Assembly: GCA_018398585.1 (NCBI GenBank)
Contig: JAGTTD010000008.1
Location: forward strand, 1,934,501 to 1,998,500
Length of the DNA stretch: 64,000 nucleotides
Direction: 5' to 3'
DNA from: Simmondsia chinensis
Taxonomy: Eukaryota; Streptophyta; Magnoliopsida; Caryophyllales; Simmondsiaceae
The notes under the pieces were generated by a model. That model saw nothing but the letters and a program-made list of their open reading frames with translations, was not told the DNA's origin and did no database searches. Below, piece after piece: positions 21,059-37,400 of the stretch. Both the position numbers and the translations under genes were made by a program. Numbering within the stretch: position 1 is the first letter of the stretch; each line of letters begins with the position of its first letter.

Positions 21059-21572
21059 GCGGAGAGAGCACGCGTGAATGAATGGGCCGGGGCTTTTTAG
21101 ATAAACCTAGTAAACCGGGTCATAAAGACGCAGTTATAACAACTAGAAACCGCGTCTTTATGACGCGGTTTTCTTTAAATAAACCGCGTCTTCATGACGC
21201 GGTTTTATTCATATAACCTCGTTATTAAAACGCAGTTTATTCCAAAGTTAAACGCGGTTTATGGACTCGGTTTATTAAAGCCCCGTTTTGTAAACGCGGT
21301 TCAACAGTAGATTTGGAAATATTTTTTTTCAGCATTATTTTTTAAATTTTTTTATTTTTTAGCATTATTTTGAGAACCGACTCATATTAATTTTAAATTA
21401 TTTTTTCTTTTTTTAACAAAAAATCCATTTTACATTGAAATTCATCAAAAATAAATAAATAAAATTAATATTCAATGAATTCGGATCCAATAGTTAATTT
21501 GTAGGTTAAAGGGAATGGATTTCATTTGGATTTGAGTTTCATTTCGCTTTTTCTTCCCTTTCACGGGCTCCC

Positions 21573-21580
21573 TATAAATA
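21573..21580 (+). promoter_or_regulatory. Probable TATA box of the PP2A gene
   Basis: TATAAATA lies at 21573-21580, downstream of a pyrimidine-rich stretch and upstream of a transcribed-looking leader rich in GAGAGA. Transcription would start near 21605-21615, giving a ~560-nt leader unless an intron is present. Confidence 0.6.
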
Positions 21581-21821
21581 CATTTTGTATTACCTTTGTC
21601 CAAATTTTGCCCTCCCAGAGATCGGATCCATACAAAGAGAGAGAGAGGAGAGAGAGAGCTTCAATTTCTCATCAATGGAGCCGAATCATTGATCCGATTT
21701 GCAGCCTTCAAGCTATGAGATCAACAAATCTTCATCCTCCTTCGATTCTTCAATTTCATCGACATCAATTTTCAATTCAAAAAACCCTAGCTTCCATCCG
21801 AATCCGCAGATGCTAAAATTA

Positions 21822-22167
21822 GACAGAGAGATAGACGAATTAGGTCAATAGTTTCTTAATTCGATCGGATTTTGGTAGTTGCCATCGATCGGAGCTGCAA
21901 TTAGAGAGAGAGAGAGAGGGAGACGAATTAGATCAATAATTTCTTATTTCGATCCGATTTTGCGAGTTCTGATCTATTGGAGCTGCAATTAGATAGAGCG
22001 ACACGAACTTGATCAATAATTTTTCATTTCGTTCCGATTTTGCGAGTTCTTATCAATCGGAGCTGTAATTAGATAGAGAGAGACGAATTAGGCCAATAAT
22101 TTCTTATATCGATCCGATTTTGCGAGTTCTAATCGATAGGAGCTGCAGATCGAGACAGCGAGACACG
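21822..22167 (+). repeat. Four tandem ~80-89 bp repeats in the PP2A 5' leader
   Basis: Four imperfect units begin near 21822, 21907, 21991 and 22073. Each contains a version of GACGAATTAG, CAATAATTTCTTA, TCGATCCGATTTTGCGAGTTC and GGAGCTGCAATTAGA. The last unit runs directly to the start codon at 22168. This is an unusual expansion within a 5' UTR. Confidence 0.85.
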
Positions 22168-28203
<6,036 letters not shown>

Positions 28204-28577
28204 TTCGATTAGCTCGTTTTGTACAACTCCTTTCGAGTCTGGGTCTGGGTCGTATCGGTGTAGATTTGGTGTTGAGAAAGAGGAGTCTTTTTTTGTTGTT
28301 TGAAAATCAATGTGGTAAAACTAACAAGGCCATTCTTTTTTATGTGGAGTGTTTCAATTGATGTTGCTTTTTATGATAAAGGGAGTTAAGTAATTGGAGG
28401 TGGGGGAGTTGGTTTTATTTACCTTTGTATATTTTGTTTGGGGCTGGAATAGTGGAGCGGCGACTGGGTGCTTTTTTTTTTTTTTTTAACTAGCGTTTTG
28501 ATGTTCAGTATTAGTATAAATTGGATCGTGAAAATAGATAACGTCTACATAATGACTCACATTTTGCTAGAAACAAG
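28204..28577 (+). other. PP2A 3' UTR and downstream region
   Basis: The sequence after the TGA stop is T-rich (TTTTTTTGTTGTTTG, TTTTTATG), as in plant 3' UTRs and poly-A regions. There is no clear AATAAA; polyadenylation probably falls between 28300 and 28450. Confidence 0.4.
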
Positions 28578-28592
28578 AACCACAAAGCCTAC

Positions 28593-28835
28593 GGTAACAT
28601 TTTCAGTGCCCCAAGGGCTCCCGCCTAAGTAGAGTCTGGAGGGGTGGATGTAACCAGCCTTCCCTTTTCAGGGTAGCACCCTGAAGGGAAGCTGTTTCCG
28701 AGAACCCCCAACCTAAGGGGTGCAACACGAGGACTTCCCAGGAGGTCACCTATCTTGGTATTACTCTCGCCCAAGCACGCTTAACTTCAGAGTTCTAATG
28801 GGATTCGGTGCTTGCGTGTTGGTACCCTCTTAGGT
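28593..28835 (-). mobile_element. 5S-derived SINE (copy D), full length
   Basis: On the minus strand it runs CTAAGAGGGTACCAACACGC, AAGCACCGAATCCCATTAGA, AAGTTAAGCGTGCTTGGGCG, GATAGGTGACCTCCTGGGAA, GTGTTGCACCCCTTAGG, then the Angio-domain. The TSD AACCACAAAGCCTAC is perfect over 15 bp at 28578-28592 and 28836-28850. With its intact 5S A-box region and C-box region, this is one of the best-preserved copies. Confidence 0.95.
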
Positions 28836-29085
28836 AACCACAAAGCCTACAATAGGGTAGATGTGTCGTGTTGTTTCAGCAACATGTTATCATGTCATTG
28901 TCATATTTTGCTGCCTCTAAACAACAAAAAGTAATCGTGTTTAGCCAATTCAACAGCGAGTTCTTGCGCTGCCTTCAACAGAACTCGCTGTTTGAACTAA
29001 ATATGCTCAGAAAGCATTTATTATGTTATATGTTGCAAAATTTGATGCGTTAAGCTCTCTGGTGGCACAATGTTTGCACATATTA

Positions 29086-29401
29086 AGGCCTCGTTTAGTT
29101 GCCATATGAATTGAATTCCTATAGAAAGTTATATTTTATAGGAATTTAATTCATGTGTTAACTTCCCAGAAAGTAGGTAAAACACATTTGGCTGCCATGA
29201 TAGGAAATAGAACTTCCTTAGGAGGGAGGATAGTTAAAAATGAAGGAATTACAACTTACTTAGGGGGGTTAGGTAAGTTACTTCCTACATTTGAAGGAAT
29301 TGGAAATTGCTTCACACATTCTGCCTATTTCTTGCCAACCAAACAAGAGTCAAAATCTGTACTTTCCACGATTTTTAACTTCCTGTGTACCAAACGAGAC
29401 A
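29086..29401. mobile_element. PIF/Harbinger-like MITE, copy 1
   Basis: Its termini are AGGCCTCGTTTAGTTGCC and, from the right, TGTCTCGTTTGGTACAC, flanked by TTA (29083-29085 and 29402-29404). The body is GAATTGAATTCCTATAGAAAG, GGAAATAGAACTTCCTTAGG. A diverged second copy lies at 40797-41105. Confidence 0.75.
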
Positions 29402-29404
29402 TTA

Positions 29405-29994
29405 GTCCATTCTTAATGGACTGTTACATGGATCCTGGCATCTTGCTCCTCAGCTGAGGGTAAGCTTCGGTGGCAACTGTGAAGTTAATTCTACTTTGGT
29501 ATGGAAGTTATGGATTCAAGTCTTGTAAACAGTTCTACAAAAGTGAACACATGATTTTAGATATGTAACTATGCCCCCATAGTACATTTGGCGGAGTCTT
29601 ACACACTTGATCGTCCTTGTATTCGGTTGATTTACATTACGTAGCAGAGAAATTTGACCTCGATAGCATTTTATCGTTAAATCAAAGTCTCGTGGATAGG
29701 AGGAATAAAACATTGCACCAATACGACGACAGTCTCACAAAGGATTGATGGCGAATATGGGAGCTCCTACAGGAATGTTATAGCTTGTGGATTAGTGAAA
29801 ATGGTTCATTCAGTTCGAGTTGGCGTGTTTTAGGTTGAATCATAGAATGTTTGACAGTACAATATAAACCGTCGTGCACATTCTTTTTTGTCTAAAAATG
29901 TGAGAGTAAATCAATATCAACTACAATTACTAAATTGTGCCATAAATGATTGTTTTGTATAAAATTTTCAAACAAATTTTGGCAAGTCAACAAC
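29405..29994. other. Intergenic DNA
   Basis: No gene or repeat that I can support. Confidence 0.4.
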
Positions 29995-30128
29995 AAATTG
30001 GGCCAAAAGGTTTGGAGTTCGAGTCTCTTTTTAAACCTCTCTTTGAAGAATCTCTGACTTAATTGGCTATGTGTGGATCGCTACCTGGGCCAGGGTTTAC
30101 AAGGTAGCTGGGTTCCTTGTTAGCAAAC
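29995..30128 (+). mobile_element. tRNA-derived SINE fragment
   Basis: It has a Pol III B-box-like GGAGTTCGAGTCTC, followed by AAACCTCTCTTTGAAGAATC, GGATCGCTACCTGGGCCAGG and GCTGGGTTCCTTGTTAGC. The body is shared with 30430-30635. No TSD found. Confidence 0.7.
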
Positions 30129-30330
30129 TAGTGCTTTATATCGTTAATTAGCTATTTTGCTGGTGACTAGTCTTGGTTGGTTCAAATTTGCATCACAAAG
30201 CTTTCAACTAATATGCTATGCACCCACCGACATAATTAACCACAAGTGTCTCGATCATTACATGATCAATCTAAATCGAATATCTAGATAGACGGTTGGT
30301 TCATTTGAGGTTTGTGATGAAAACCCTCAA

Positions 30331-30349
30331 CCCTAACCCTAACCCTAAC
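30331..30349. repeat. Short interstitial CCCTAA repeat
   Basis: CCCTAACCCTAACCCTAAC is three copies of the six-base unit TTAGGG (reverse complement), preceded by one CCCTCAA. It is not the usual plant seven-base TTTAGGG. Confidence 0.7.
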
Positions 30350-30429
30350 TTTCCTATTAGGTCGAGGAGCTGGTTGAAAATTGTCAGTTCTACAAAAAGT
30401 GCATATACATATGTCAATAACATTAACAA

Positions 30430-30635
30430 GCCATTCACGATGGCGTTGCCTCGGTGGTAGGAGGCAAGTAAGGAGATAAGAGTATTGCTTTAGGCCAAGG
30501 AGTCTGGAGTTCGATTCCTCCCTTAAACCTCTCTCTAAGAAATCCTTGAATTGACTGGCTCTTGTGGTGTGTGGGTCGCTGTATGGGCCAAGGCTTACCG
30601 GGTAACCGGGTTCCTGGTTGTCAAAAAAAAAAAAT
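30430..30635 (+). mobile_element. tRNA-derived SINE with poly-A tail and TSD
   Basis: The head has an A-box-like GGTGGTAGGAGGC and a B-box GGAGTTCGATTCCTCC. The body is shared with 29995-30128 (GGTAACCGGGTTCCTGGTTG), followed by a 12-A tail. The TSD ACATTAACAA lies at 30420-30429 and 30636-30645. Confidence 0.88.
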
Positions 30636-30645
30636 ACATTAACAA

Positions 30646-31109
30646 AACCTGGAAGTATCAATTTGACGTCACAGAGAGCACCCCGGATAAGGAGGGGCAA
30701 AATACTTCATTCTGGCATAACATTTGAAAAAACAAAGGACATAAATAATATTACTATCAGCGCAAAATTATTATTCACAGTGTAAGATCGTCATTTTCGG
30801 GGTAGTTTTGTGACTCTCGTTGTTCGTAAAATACAATATTGCTCCAACAATAATAATTTTTACCCTGGCAATAACAATTCATTAAAGGATATAGTGTTTA
30901 TTATAAATAAACAAAAAATGGTAACACAGTTGAAAAATGACTAAGAATGATAACATGTTCTAAAAAAGGACCAAAAATAAAATTGACTTTATCAAAAACC
31001 TCCAATCGCAACATCATTTTTCTAGCTATCATCTCATTTTTACAATTATCAAATCATCATTCTGGCCAACCACAATGAAACTAATGCACTGGGTACTTTT
31101 TCTAAAATA
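30646..31109. other. Intergenic DNA
   Basis: AT-rich. Part of it (30745-30890) resembles 3225-3350, possibly an old MITE. No gene. Confidence 0.4.
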
Positions 31110-31770
31110 TGTACCTTTTTGTTTTAATAACAGACTACTCTCCTCACAAATAAAATCACTCACTAAACCCTCTCACTTTTAAAAATTTATCAATCTGTCC
31201 CCAAACAACTTTTTTTTGGACCATTTTACCCCTCAAAATAAAATGATTAAGTGTTTAATTTTACTTTTAGGTAGGTTTTGTGTTTTGAGGAAAAATATGA
31301 ATTTTTTTTATATTTTTAGAAAAAGGAGATTTTTTTTATGTATAAAAATTATTATTTTAATTAATTATAATAGTGAATTATAATATCAACAAAAAAATAT
31401 TACATTTTATTTCATAATATTTTTTATGAAAATTTTAAAAATACTTTTTATCTTGTAAACTTATAATGCCATTACTATAGTTAATTAAAATAATTATTTT
31501 TTATAAATATCAGAAATCCCCTTAATTATTTTGCTAAAAACATAAAATTTCTAATTTTTGCCTAATAATATAAAATCACCTTCTAAAAACAAAATTAAAC
31601 ATTTAACCCTCTCACCTTTAAAGGATAAAATGGTCAAAAAAAGTTACATGAGGGTTAAGTGATAAATTTTTAAAAATAATCGATTTTTTTGATTGCTTTT
31701 ATTTGTAATGGGATTTTCTATTTTTGAAGCAAAAAATAAAAAGATTTTTTATAATTTATCCTTTTTTTTT
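31110..31770. mobile_element. AT-rich TIR element (MITE), copy 2
   Basis: Same architecture as 8303-8967. The left arm has CTCACAAATAAAATCACTCA, CACTTTTAAAAATTTATCA and GGACCATTTTACCCCTCAAA. The right arm has GATAAAATGGTC, GGTTAAGTGATAAATTTTT and TAATTTATCC. Confidence 0.7.
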
Positions 31771-32117
31771 TTAAACATAGTCTTTCTTGTTCTTGAAGCC
31801 GATCCTGACATTTTAGGGCCCCATGCAACAAATTTGAAATGAAGCCTCTCATTTACAACAGATTATAAAAAGTCTATCAGAACTTACTAATATCAACAAT
31901 TAATATTTTAAAAATAACAATCCCAAAAAATCAAGGACCCCAACTGGTTGCTTGGGTCACTTAGAGTTATGTCCGGCCATCCAAAGGATATGTTTTTGCT
32001 GTAGTAAAAAAGCATCTATAATGCACTTTTTTTACTTGTTTTAAAAGGATGCTACAATGGCTTTTTCAAGTGTCATGAATATGTCACTTAAATAGCAAAT
32101 CAATTTAATGATATGGT
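31771..32117. other. Intergenic DNA
   Basis: The segment around 31790-31985 ('CCCCAACTGGTTGCTTGGGTCAC') resembles 63235-63295 inside the BIR intron (reverse), so it is a dispersed repeat of unknown class. No gene. Confidence 0.4.
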
Positions 32118-33365
32118 TCCTTACTATTCCCTTTCCCCCTAAATTTCTTCTTCTCTCTCCCCTGACTTATGCTAGCTAACCTAGTTAAACTTCGAAGAGG
32201 GCAATCTAGTCACTCTTTCTAATTTTAACTGTATCAATAGTATCAGAGCTAAACGAACCTCTCAACCTGTGGAAAAGAGGTGCCATGGTTGTCAATATAA
32301 GCTCAGAGCTCAAAAATCGAGTAGCCGAAGATCTGAGAAGACAAGGAGCTGAAATGGCTGAACATTCGTAGAATGGATTTAAAGGATCTGAAAATGGATC
32401 CATGGATAGAAAAATTGGGTAAATTGTCAAAAAAATATTGATGAATTGGTCAATAGAGATAAATTCACACCCTCAAACACTATAAGAGTGGAAAATATAG
32501 TGCCTATTAGCTTGGAGGTTAACTACTCGGAGTGGGTGGTGGTGGAAGTGCCGTAAGAGGAGAAAAATGAGTCCATTGAAGCTTCAGTGGAGAAGCCCGA
32601 GAAGGAAGAATCGGAAAAGAGCTCATCGGAGCCACCATTGTTCGGACTGCGGCCGAGCGAGTTGAAGAAGTCACCACCAATGTTAGGGTCAGAGACGGAG
32701 GCAGGCCTGGGGTCAACCCAAAATTACCAAAATGCCCTTGGAATATCAAAAAATAACCACCCTATGCCTTATGATTATTTCCATGCAAGTCGTTTGACGG
32801 GCGAAATATTTCTTTTTAATAGCCCAATTGTTACTTCTATTTTCTTGGGCTAAATGTAGGGACGACAATATTTTATTAGGCCTAGTTCAAATTTTTCTTT
32901 GTCTTAACTTTACTTTATTTGTAAGCTTACGATTAGTGCCCATAGTATTTGATCAAGGTGGAATAATGTTTCAACTTTTACCCTTGAGGACAAGTGTGGC
33001 TTTCAGAACAGAGATATGTTACAGGAAAAATAAATTAATCACGTGTTAAACAAGTGATTAAATAATATTTTAGTATGCAGCTTTATTTTAGTGATAATCT
33101 AGGTTATTTTCCCTTTTATTATGTAATTACAGTATTAGTTAGTTATCCCCTCTCATCGATAAATAGGGAATTAGATTTGTAATGGAAGTTATGATTTGAA
33201 GGTTAATGAAATTTTGCCCTCCCTTACTATCCTCCCCCTCCCCTCCCACCCAACCCAAAAAAAAAAAAAAAATTCCTTCTCCTCTCTACCCCAACTTCTA
33301 CTACCTAACCTAATTAAGCTTTGAATAGAACAATCTCGTCACTCTTCCTAGTTTTAACTGTATCA
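32118..33365 (+). mobile_element. Non-autonomous LTR retrotransposon remnant
   Basis: The right LTR spans 33017-33365. It begins TGTTACAG and ends CTGTATCA, imperfect inverted termini, and is preceded by TTGAGGACAAG as in plant polypurine-tract regions. The left LTR survives only as its last ~120 bp (32118-32236, ending CTGTATCA). Next to it lies TAGTATCAGAGC, a primer-binding site for initiator tRNA-Met (consensus TGGTATCAGAGC). The 780-bp internal region has stop-riddled gag-like codons and no pol, so this is a LARD/TRIM-like or deleted element. Confidence 0.8.
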
Positions 33366-33415
33366 AGTTTAATGTCCCTTTGATTGAGCTTTACACTAAA
33401 CCTTTGTTTGGCAAC

Positions 33416-33795
33416 AACAACAACAACAAACCCAGTGCCTGCAAGGGCTCCCGCAAAAGCAGGGTCTGGGGGGGTAGATGTACGCAGCCTTCCCCCTTCA
33501 AGGGGCTACCCTGAAGAGAGGCTGTTTCCGAGGACCCCCAGCCTGAGGCGCTGGTCCGCAGCAAAGAGTATGAGACCTGACAGCAGGAAAACATCAAAGC
33601 ATGAGTAGGGCAAAACACACGGCGAGCAAAAGAACAAACTCACAATAAGCCACAACTAGCATAAATCAAAGAATAAGTAGGCATATAGCAGCTCATGAGA
33701 GCAAGTACGCAACCTAAATGCGCCAGGAGGATGTCAAGGCCTATCACTAGTAAGCTAGACTACCCTACTCCAACTGGATCATCTATAACCCCTAT
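33416..33795 (-). mobile_element. SINE-like insertion with Angio-domain tail and a different, long head
   Basis: On the plus strand it begins AACAACAACAAACCCAGTGC and continues through the reverse Angio-domain to ~33545 (GGCTGTTTCCGAGGACCC). About 250 bp of unrelated sequence follows in place of a 5S head. Flanking near-duplicates, ACTAAACCTTTGTTTGGCAAC (33395-33415) and ACTAAACCCTTGTTGGGCAAC (33796-33816), differ at two of 21 positions, so the whole 380 bp probably inserted as one unit. The target was the TIR of the MITE at 33801-34226. The head source is unknown. Confidence 0.75.
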
Positions 33796-33800
33796 ACTAA

Positions 33801-33848
33801 ACCCTTGTTGGGCAACAGGGTAAAAAAGGGTAAAAAAGAGTAAGGATA

Positions 33849-33883
<35 letters not shown>

Positions 33884-34226
33884 AATTTCTTACCCCTATT
33901 TGGCAGGTACGTTTGAGGGGTAATGGGAGGTAATTTCTTACCTCACTTTTTCCCCCCATTACCCCTCTTTACCCCTAATTTCTTTAACCCCAAATTAGGG
34001 GGTAATGTGGGGTAAGGTTAATTTTTTTAAAATTTTAGACAATTTTGTCGTTATTTTAATTATAACTATCTTTATCCTTACCCCTTTACCTAGTTGTCAA
34101 ACAAAGGTAACTCATTTATCCCTCTTTACCTTTACCCCTCATAATTTTGACATATCCATACCAAGGTAGGATATTACCTTACCCTCTTCCTCTTTACCCT
34201 CCTTTACCCAGTTGCCAAACAAGACA
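33801..34226. mobile_element. PIF/Harbinger-like MITE with 34-G homopolymer
   Basis: The termini are ACCCTTGTTGGGCAACAGGG on the left and, read inward from the right, TGTCTTGTTTGGCAACTGGG. They are flanked by TAA (33798-33800, 34227-34229), the 3-bp TSD of PIF/Harbinger. The body is built of TTACCCCT and GGGGTAA repeats, with an uninterrupted run of 34 G at 33849-33882. Confidence 0.82.
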
Positions 34227-34451
34227 TAAGAGAACATCAAAACTGCTTTCATTAGCCAAGTATACACTTGCAGAAAACGTATACAATAAGAATACCACAA
34301 TAGATGCTCTTAGTACAATATACGATAAGCCGAATACGATATAACCAAAATTTTTGTACGATTAACGTGTTATGATTGTTCGGGTTATCGGTTAAACGGT
34401 ATTCGGTAAGTGGAGGAAAAAAGCAAGGATAAAAGAGAGAAAAGAAAGATA

Positions 34452-37400
34452 CTAAAACCTGGGATTGGTCTGCATTCTGATGCCTCCTACTCCAGGCATA
34501 GTGGTTGTAGCAGTGCGTTTCCTTCTGAAAAATATAACTGAGCCACCAACGAGCAACAACCCCAACATAAGCACCTGTTTTCAAGTAGTTGATGCATAAG
34601 AACTCAATAATAATAGTGAAATGAGAGCATCTTCGAGTTATAGTATTTGAGTTTCGAGGAATTAACTATCCCAAAAGTTTAAGGGCTTATTTGGTATCGT
34701 TTGTTTTTCAGTTGTTGGTTTTTGAGAAACTAAAGATCAGGTTTTGGAAATAACTTTTCTTGTTTTGGGTTTTCTATTTTTAGTTAAGGAAAAATTGAAA
34801 CAGAAAAATCAAAATTAAGAAAAAAGTGTTTGCAAAACCTTGTGATTAGTTTCTTAAAAATCAAAAACTGTAAACAAAATGCGATACCAAACAGGCCCGA
34901 AACTATTAGGTAAATATTTATGGATGAGTTTATACTCTAACATGCCTTTCACGTCCATGCCAGTTAGGTTTGAACTATGAATAGTGCACAAAACTGTGTG
35001 AGATTTACATGGTTCGGTTTTGAAGCCTATGTCCACAAAAGCAACAAACTAGTTCATTACTTTCAACTTTGGAAGAGCGCAAGTACAGCAGAGAGCATAT
35101 AACTTCAAATGAAGAACATTGAAATAAACACCAGAATCTCTCCATGGCAATTCTCGAAAAAATGCTCCATCTCTCCCCCTTTTCACATCCGCTACTGGTC
35201 AGTGGGATTAGGGAGAGAAAAAGAAAGTGTCAAAACCGAAAGCTTAAGTTACAGGGTAAAGGCTCGAGAACGAATTTTACTACTAACCTTTGAGGTGGTA
35301 CACCAAAACCAACATTCCCAGTGCCCCAAGGGCTCCCGCCTAAGCAAGGTCTGGGAGGTGGATGTACGCAGCCTTCCCCTTTCAGGCTGCTACCTTGAAG
35401 GGAGGCTGTTTTCGAGAACCCCCTACCTGAGGGGTGCAACACGAGGATTTCCCAAGAGGTCACCCATCTCGTTACTACTCTCGCCCAAGCACACTTAACT
35501 TTGGAGTTCTAATGGGATCTGGTGCTTGCTTGTTGGTACCCTCTTAGGTTTTGAGGTGCTACACCAATCCATGCAAATGGCTGAAGCGACCCAATTTTTT
35601 AAAACAGGCCACATGCTTTGATATGGATCATTGCAAGAGAGATGGACAGTCATAGGATTTGAAAATAGTGATAAACAATCTGGTGACCATAGAGAACCCA
35701 AAGAAAAAAAACGAGGTGCCAATGAAGCTTTTGTCTAGCGGTAAAAGAACACGAAAGCTGAGGCCTCGGGAAAGACAAGAGGTCCTAGGTTCAAGCCTCC
35801 TAATTCCAAACCAGCTTACCCGAAAAACAAGGTGGTTGTTCACAAACTTTGGCTGGATTGAAATGGCGAGGGTTTGTAATCTCTGGAATGAACTCTCACA
35901 AGATAGTAAGTGTCAACTCCTGCCCATGAGGCTTTCGTCTAGAATACTATCAGGGTTGAGGCGTTAGGGCAAGAGGTCCTAGGTTCAAATAACCCCCACC
36001 CCAACACGATTACCTATCGAAAAAATAGCATCATCTCCTTTTACAGCAAAGACAATAGCCTAGATTTAGTCTCCGCTCCATTTGGTTCAATGGAGAACAT
36101 TCGGAAAAAAAATTTCACAAAATATTTTCAATACTAAAAATATTTTTCTTAAAAATTTTGTCTTTTCAATTAAAGAAATAGTTTCATTCTATAAAGTTGT
36201 ATGAGGTTCACACTCGGCTAAGTCGGGGTTGAAGTGAAACATTTGACCCTTCGTGAAGGAAAGTGTTTTCCCCTTTCGTTGGGGGGAAGTCAATTTCCCT
36301 TCAACGGAGGAGAACATTTTACATATTTGTACTTGTTCCTATGAAGTCATATAAAGAATCGAATTAAGATAAATATTATCAATCAAACAAAAGGAGCCTC
36401 GTAAATTACAAATTGCTTCCACAAAAATATGATTTTACCTCGAAACCAATGACTGAAAGCTTCTCCTCGTTCATTGCCGGTATACAACTTCTGTAAGTTG
36501 TGTAGAACTGAGCCTCGGCTGGTACACGCGATGCATTATCCAGTAAGCTTCTGGACTCAACAGAAGAAGAAACTTTATCTTCATTGTTCTGAGATGGTCT
36601 TCTACTACTTGCATCTTTTGTTGCAACTGCTGCTTTTACACATTTGAAAGGTATCCGGTACCCAGTTTCACTGCAGCGATATTTTTCATCGTTCTATAGA
36701 AGAACGTAAAAGCTTTTCAGCTAATATACAAGGAAATAAGAGAGAATGATCAACACGGGAAATAGCACTGTATAAGTTGACAGAAAATATACATTCGATA
36801 ACGTATCTTCAATACATCACTAATTTCACAAATTCCCGGATGATTTCAGGTTATCCCAAGAACTAGGTTAGATAGTACTGCTTCCTTTTCTTGCATCTTC
36901 TTCTTCACACACATTTGAGCTCTATTAGTTTTGACATAAAATATGTTCACCTCGATCCTATTATTTTTTTTGCATAACTTCATAGCACTTACTACAGATG
37001 TGGAAAATATTTCCTCCATTGAGGGGAAATTGATTTCCCCTCAACGAAAGGGGCAAACATTTTCCCTTATAAAAGGGAAAATGTTTGTTACAATAATCTC
37101 ACATCAATATGTCTCAGTTCAACCTCAATTTGGCCAATTTTAAACCCATACAAATGTATAGAGTGAAATCGTTTCCTTTACCTAGAAAGACATAATTTTC
37201 AAACATAATATTTTTGATTGAAAATATTGTCCATGATTTCTTTGGGTAGTGAGTCTAGTGACCATATTTATGTGCCTAAGTAGAGATTTGAAAGAATGTA
37301 CTGATCTTGTTATAGTTTGAAAAACCACTTGTGCTCATATACTAGTGAAGTAGATATCCCTAGATCTCATTAAGTATTTAAGGGTAATGTTATTGAAAAG

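Larger units (their letters stand above)
17369..21383. mobile_element. Fold-back Mutator-like element (851 bp) split by a nested hAT
   Basis: The 9-bp duplication ATATTAATT lies at 17360-17368 and 21384-21392. The termini are inverted: GAGTCGGTTTCCAAAATAATG on the left and, read inward from the right, GAGTCGGTTCTCAAAATAATG. The arms continue through TATTTCCAAATCTACTGTTGAA and clusters of short palindromes such as AACCGCGTTTACTAAACGCGGTT. Removing the nested hAT (17903-21058 plus one 8-bp duplication) leaves 851 bp. It has no coding capacity. Confidence 0.92.

Noticed and set aside
28593..28835. Cassandra-type TRIM LTRs, which also contain 5S sequence
   Set aside because: No TG...CA LTR ends, no primer-binding site or polypurine tract, and TSDs are 15-20 bp rather than 5 bp. 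The 3' half is the SINE Angio-domain.
30430..30635. tRNA genes at the B-box-like sites (also 29995, 35722, 51625, 63336)
   Set aside because: No complete cloverleaf is possible. The sequences continue into SINE bodies with A-tails.
32206..32749. Protein genes on the minus strand at 32206-32430 and 32519-32749
   Set aside because: They lie antisense inside the internal region of an LTR retrotransposon remnant and have no recognisable domain.
34685..34895. Tourist MITE with TSD
   Set aside because: The inverted ends (GGGCTTATTTGGTATCG and, from the right, GGGCCTGTTTGGTATCG) are convincing, but no matching 3-bp flank was found, so I mention it only as a probable relative of 60852-61051.
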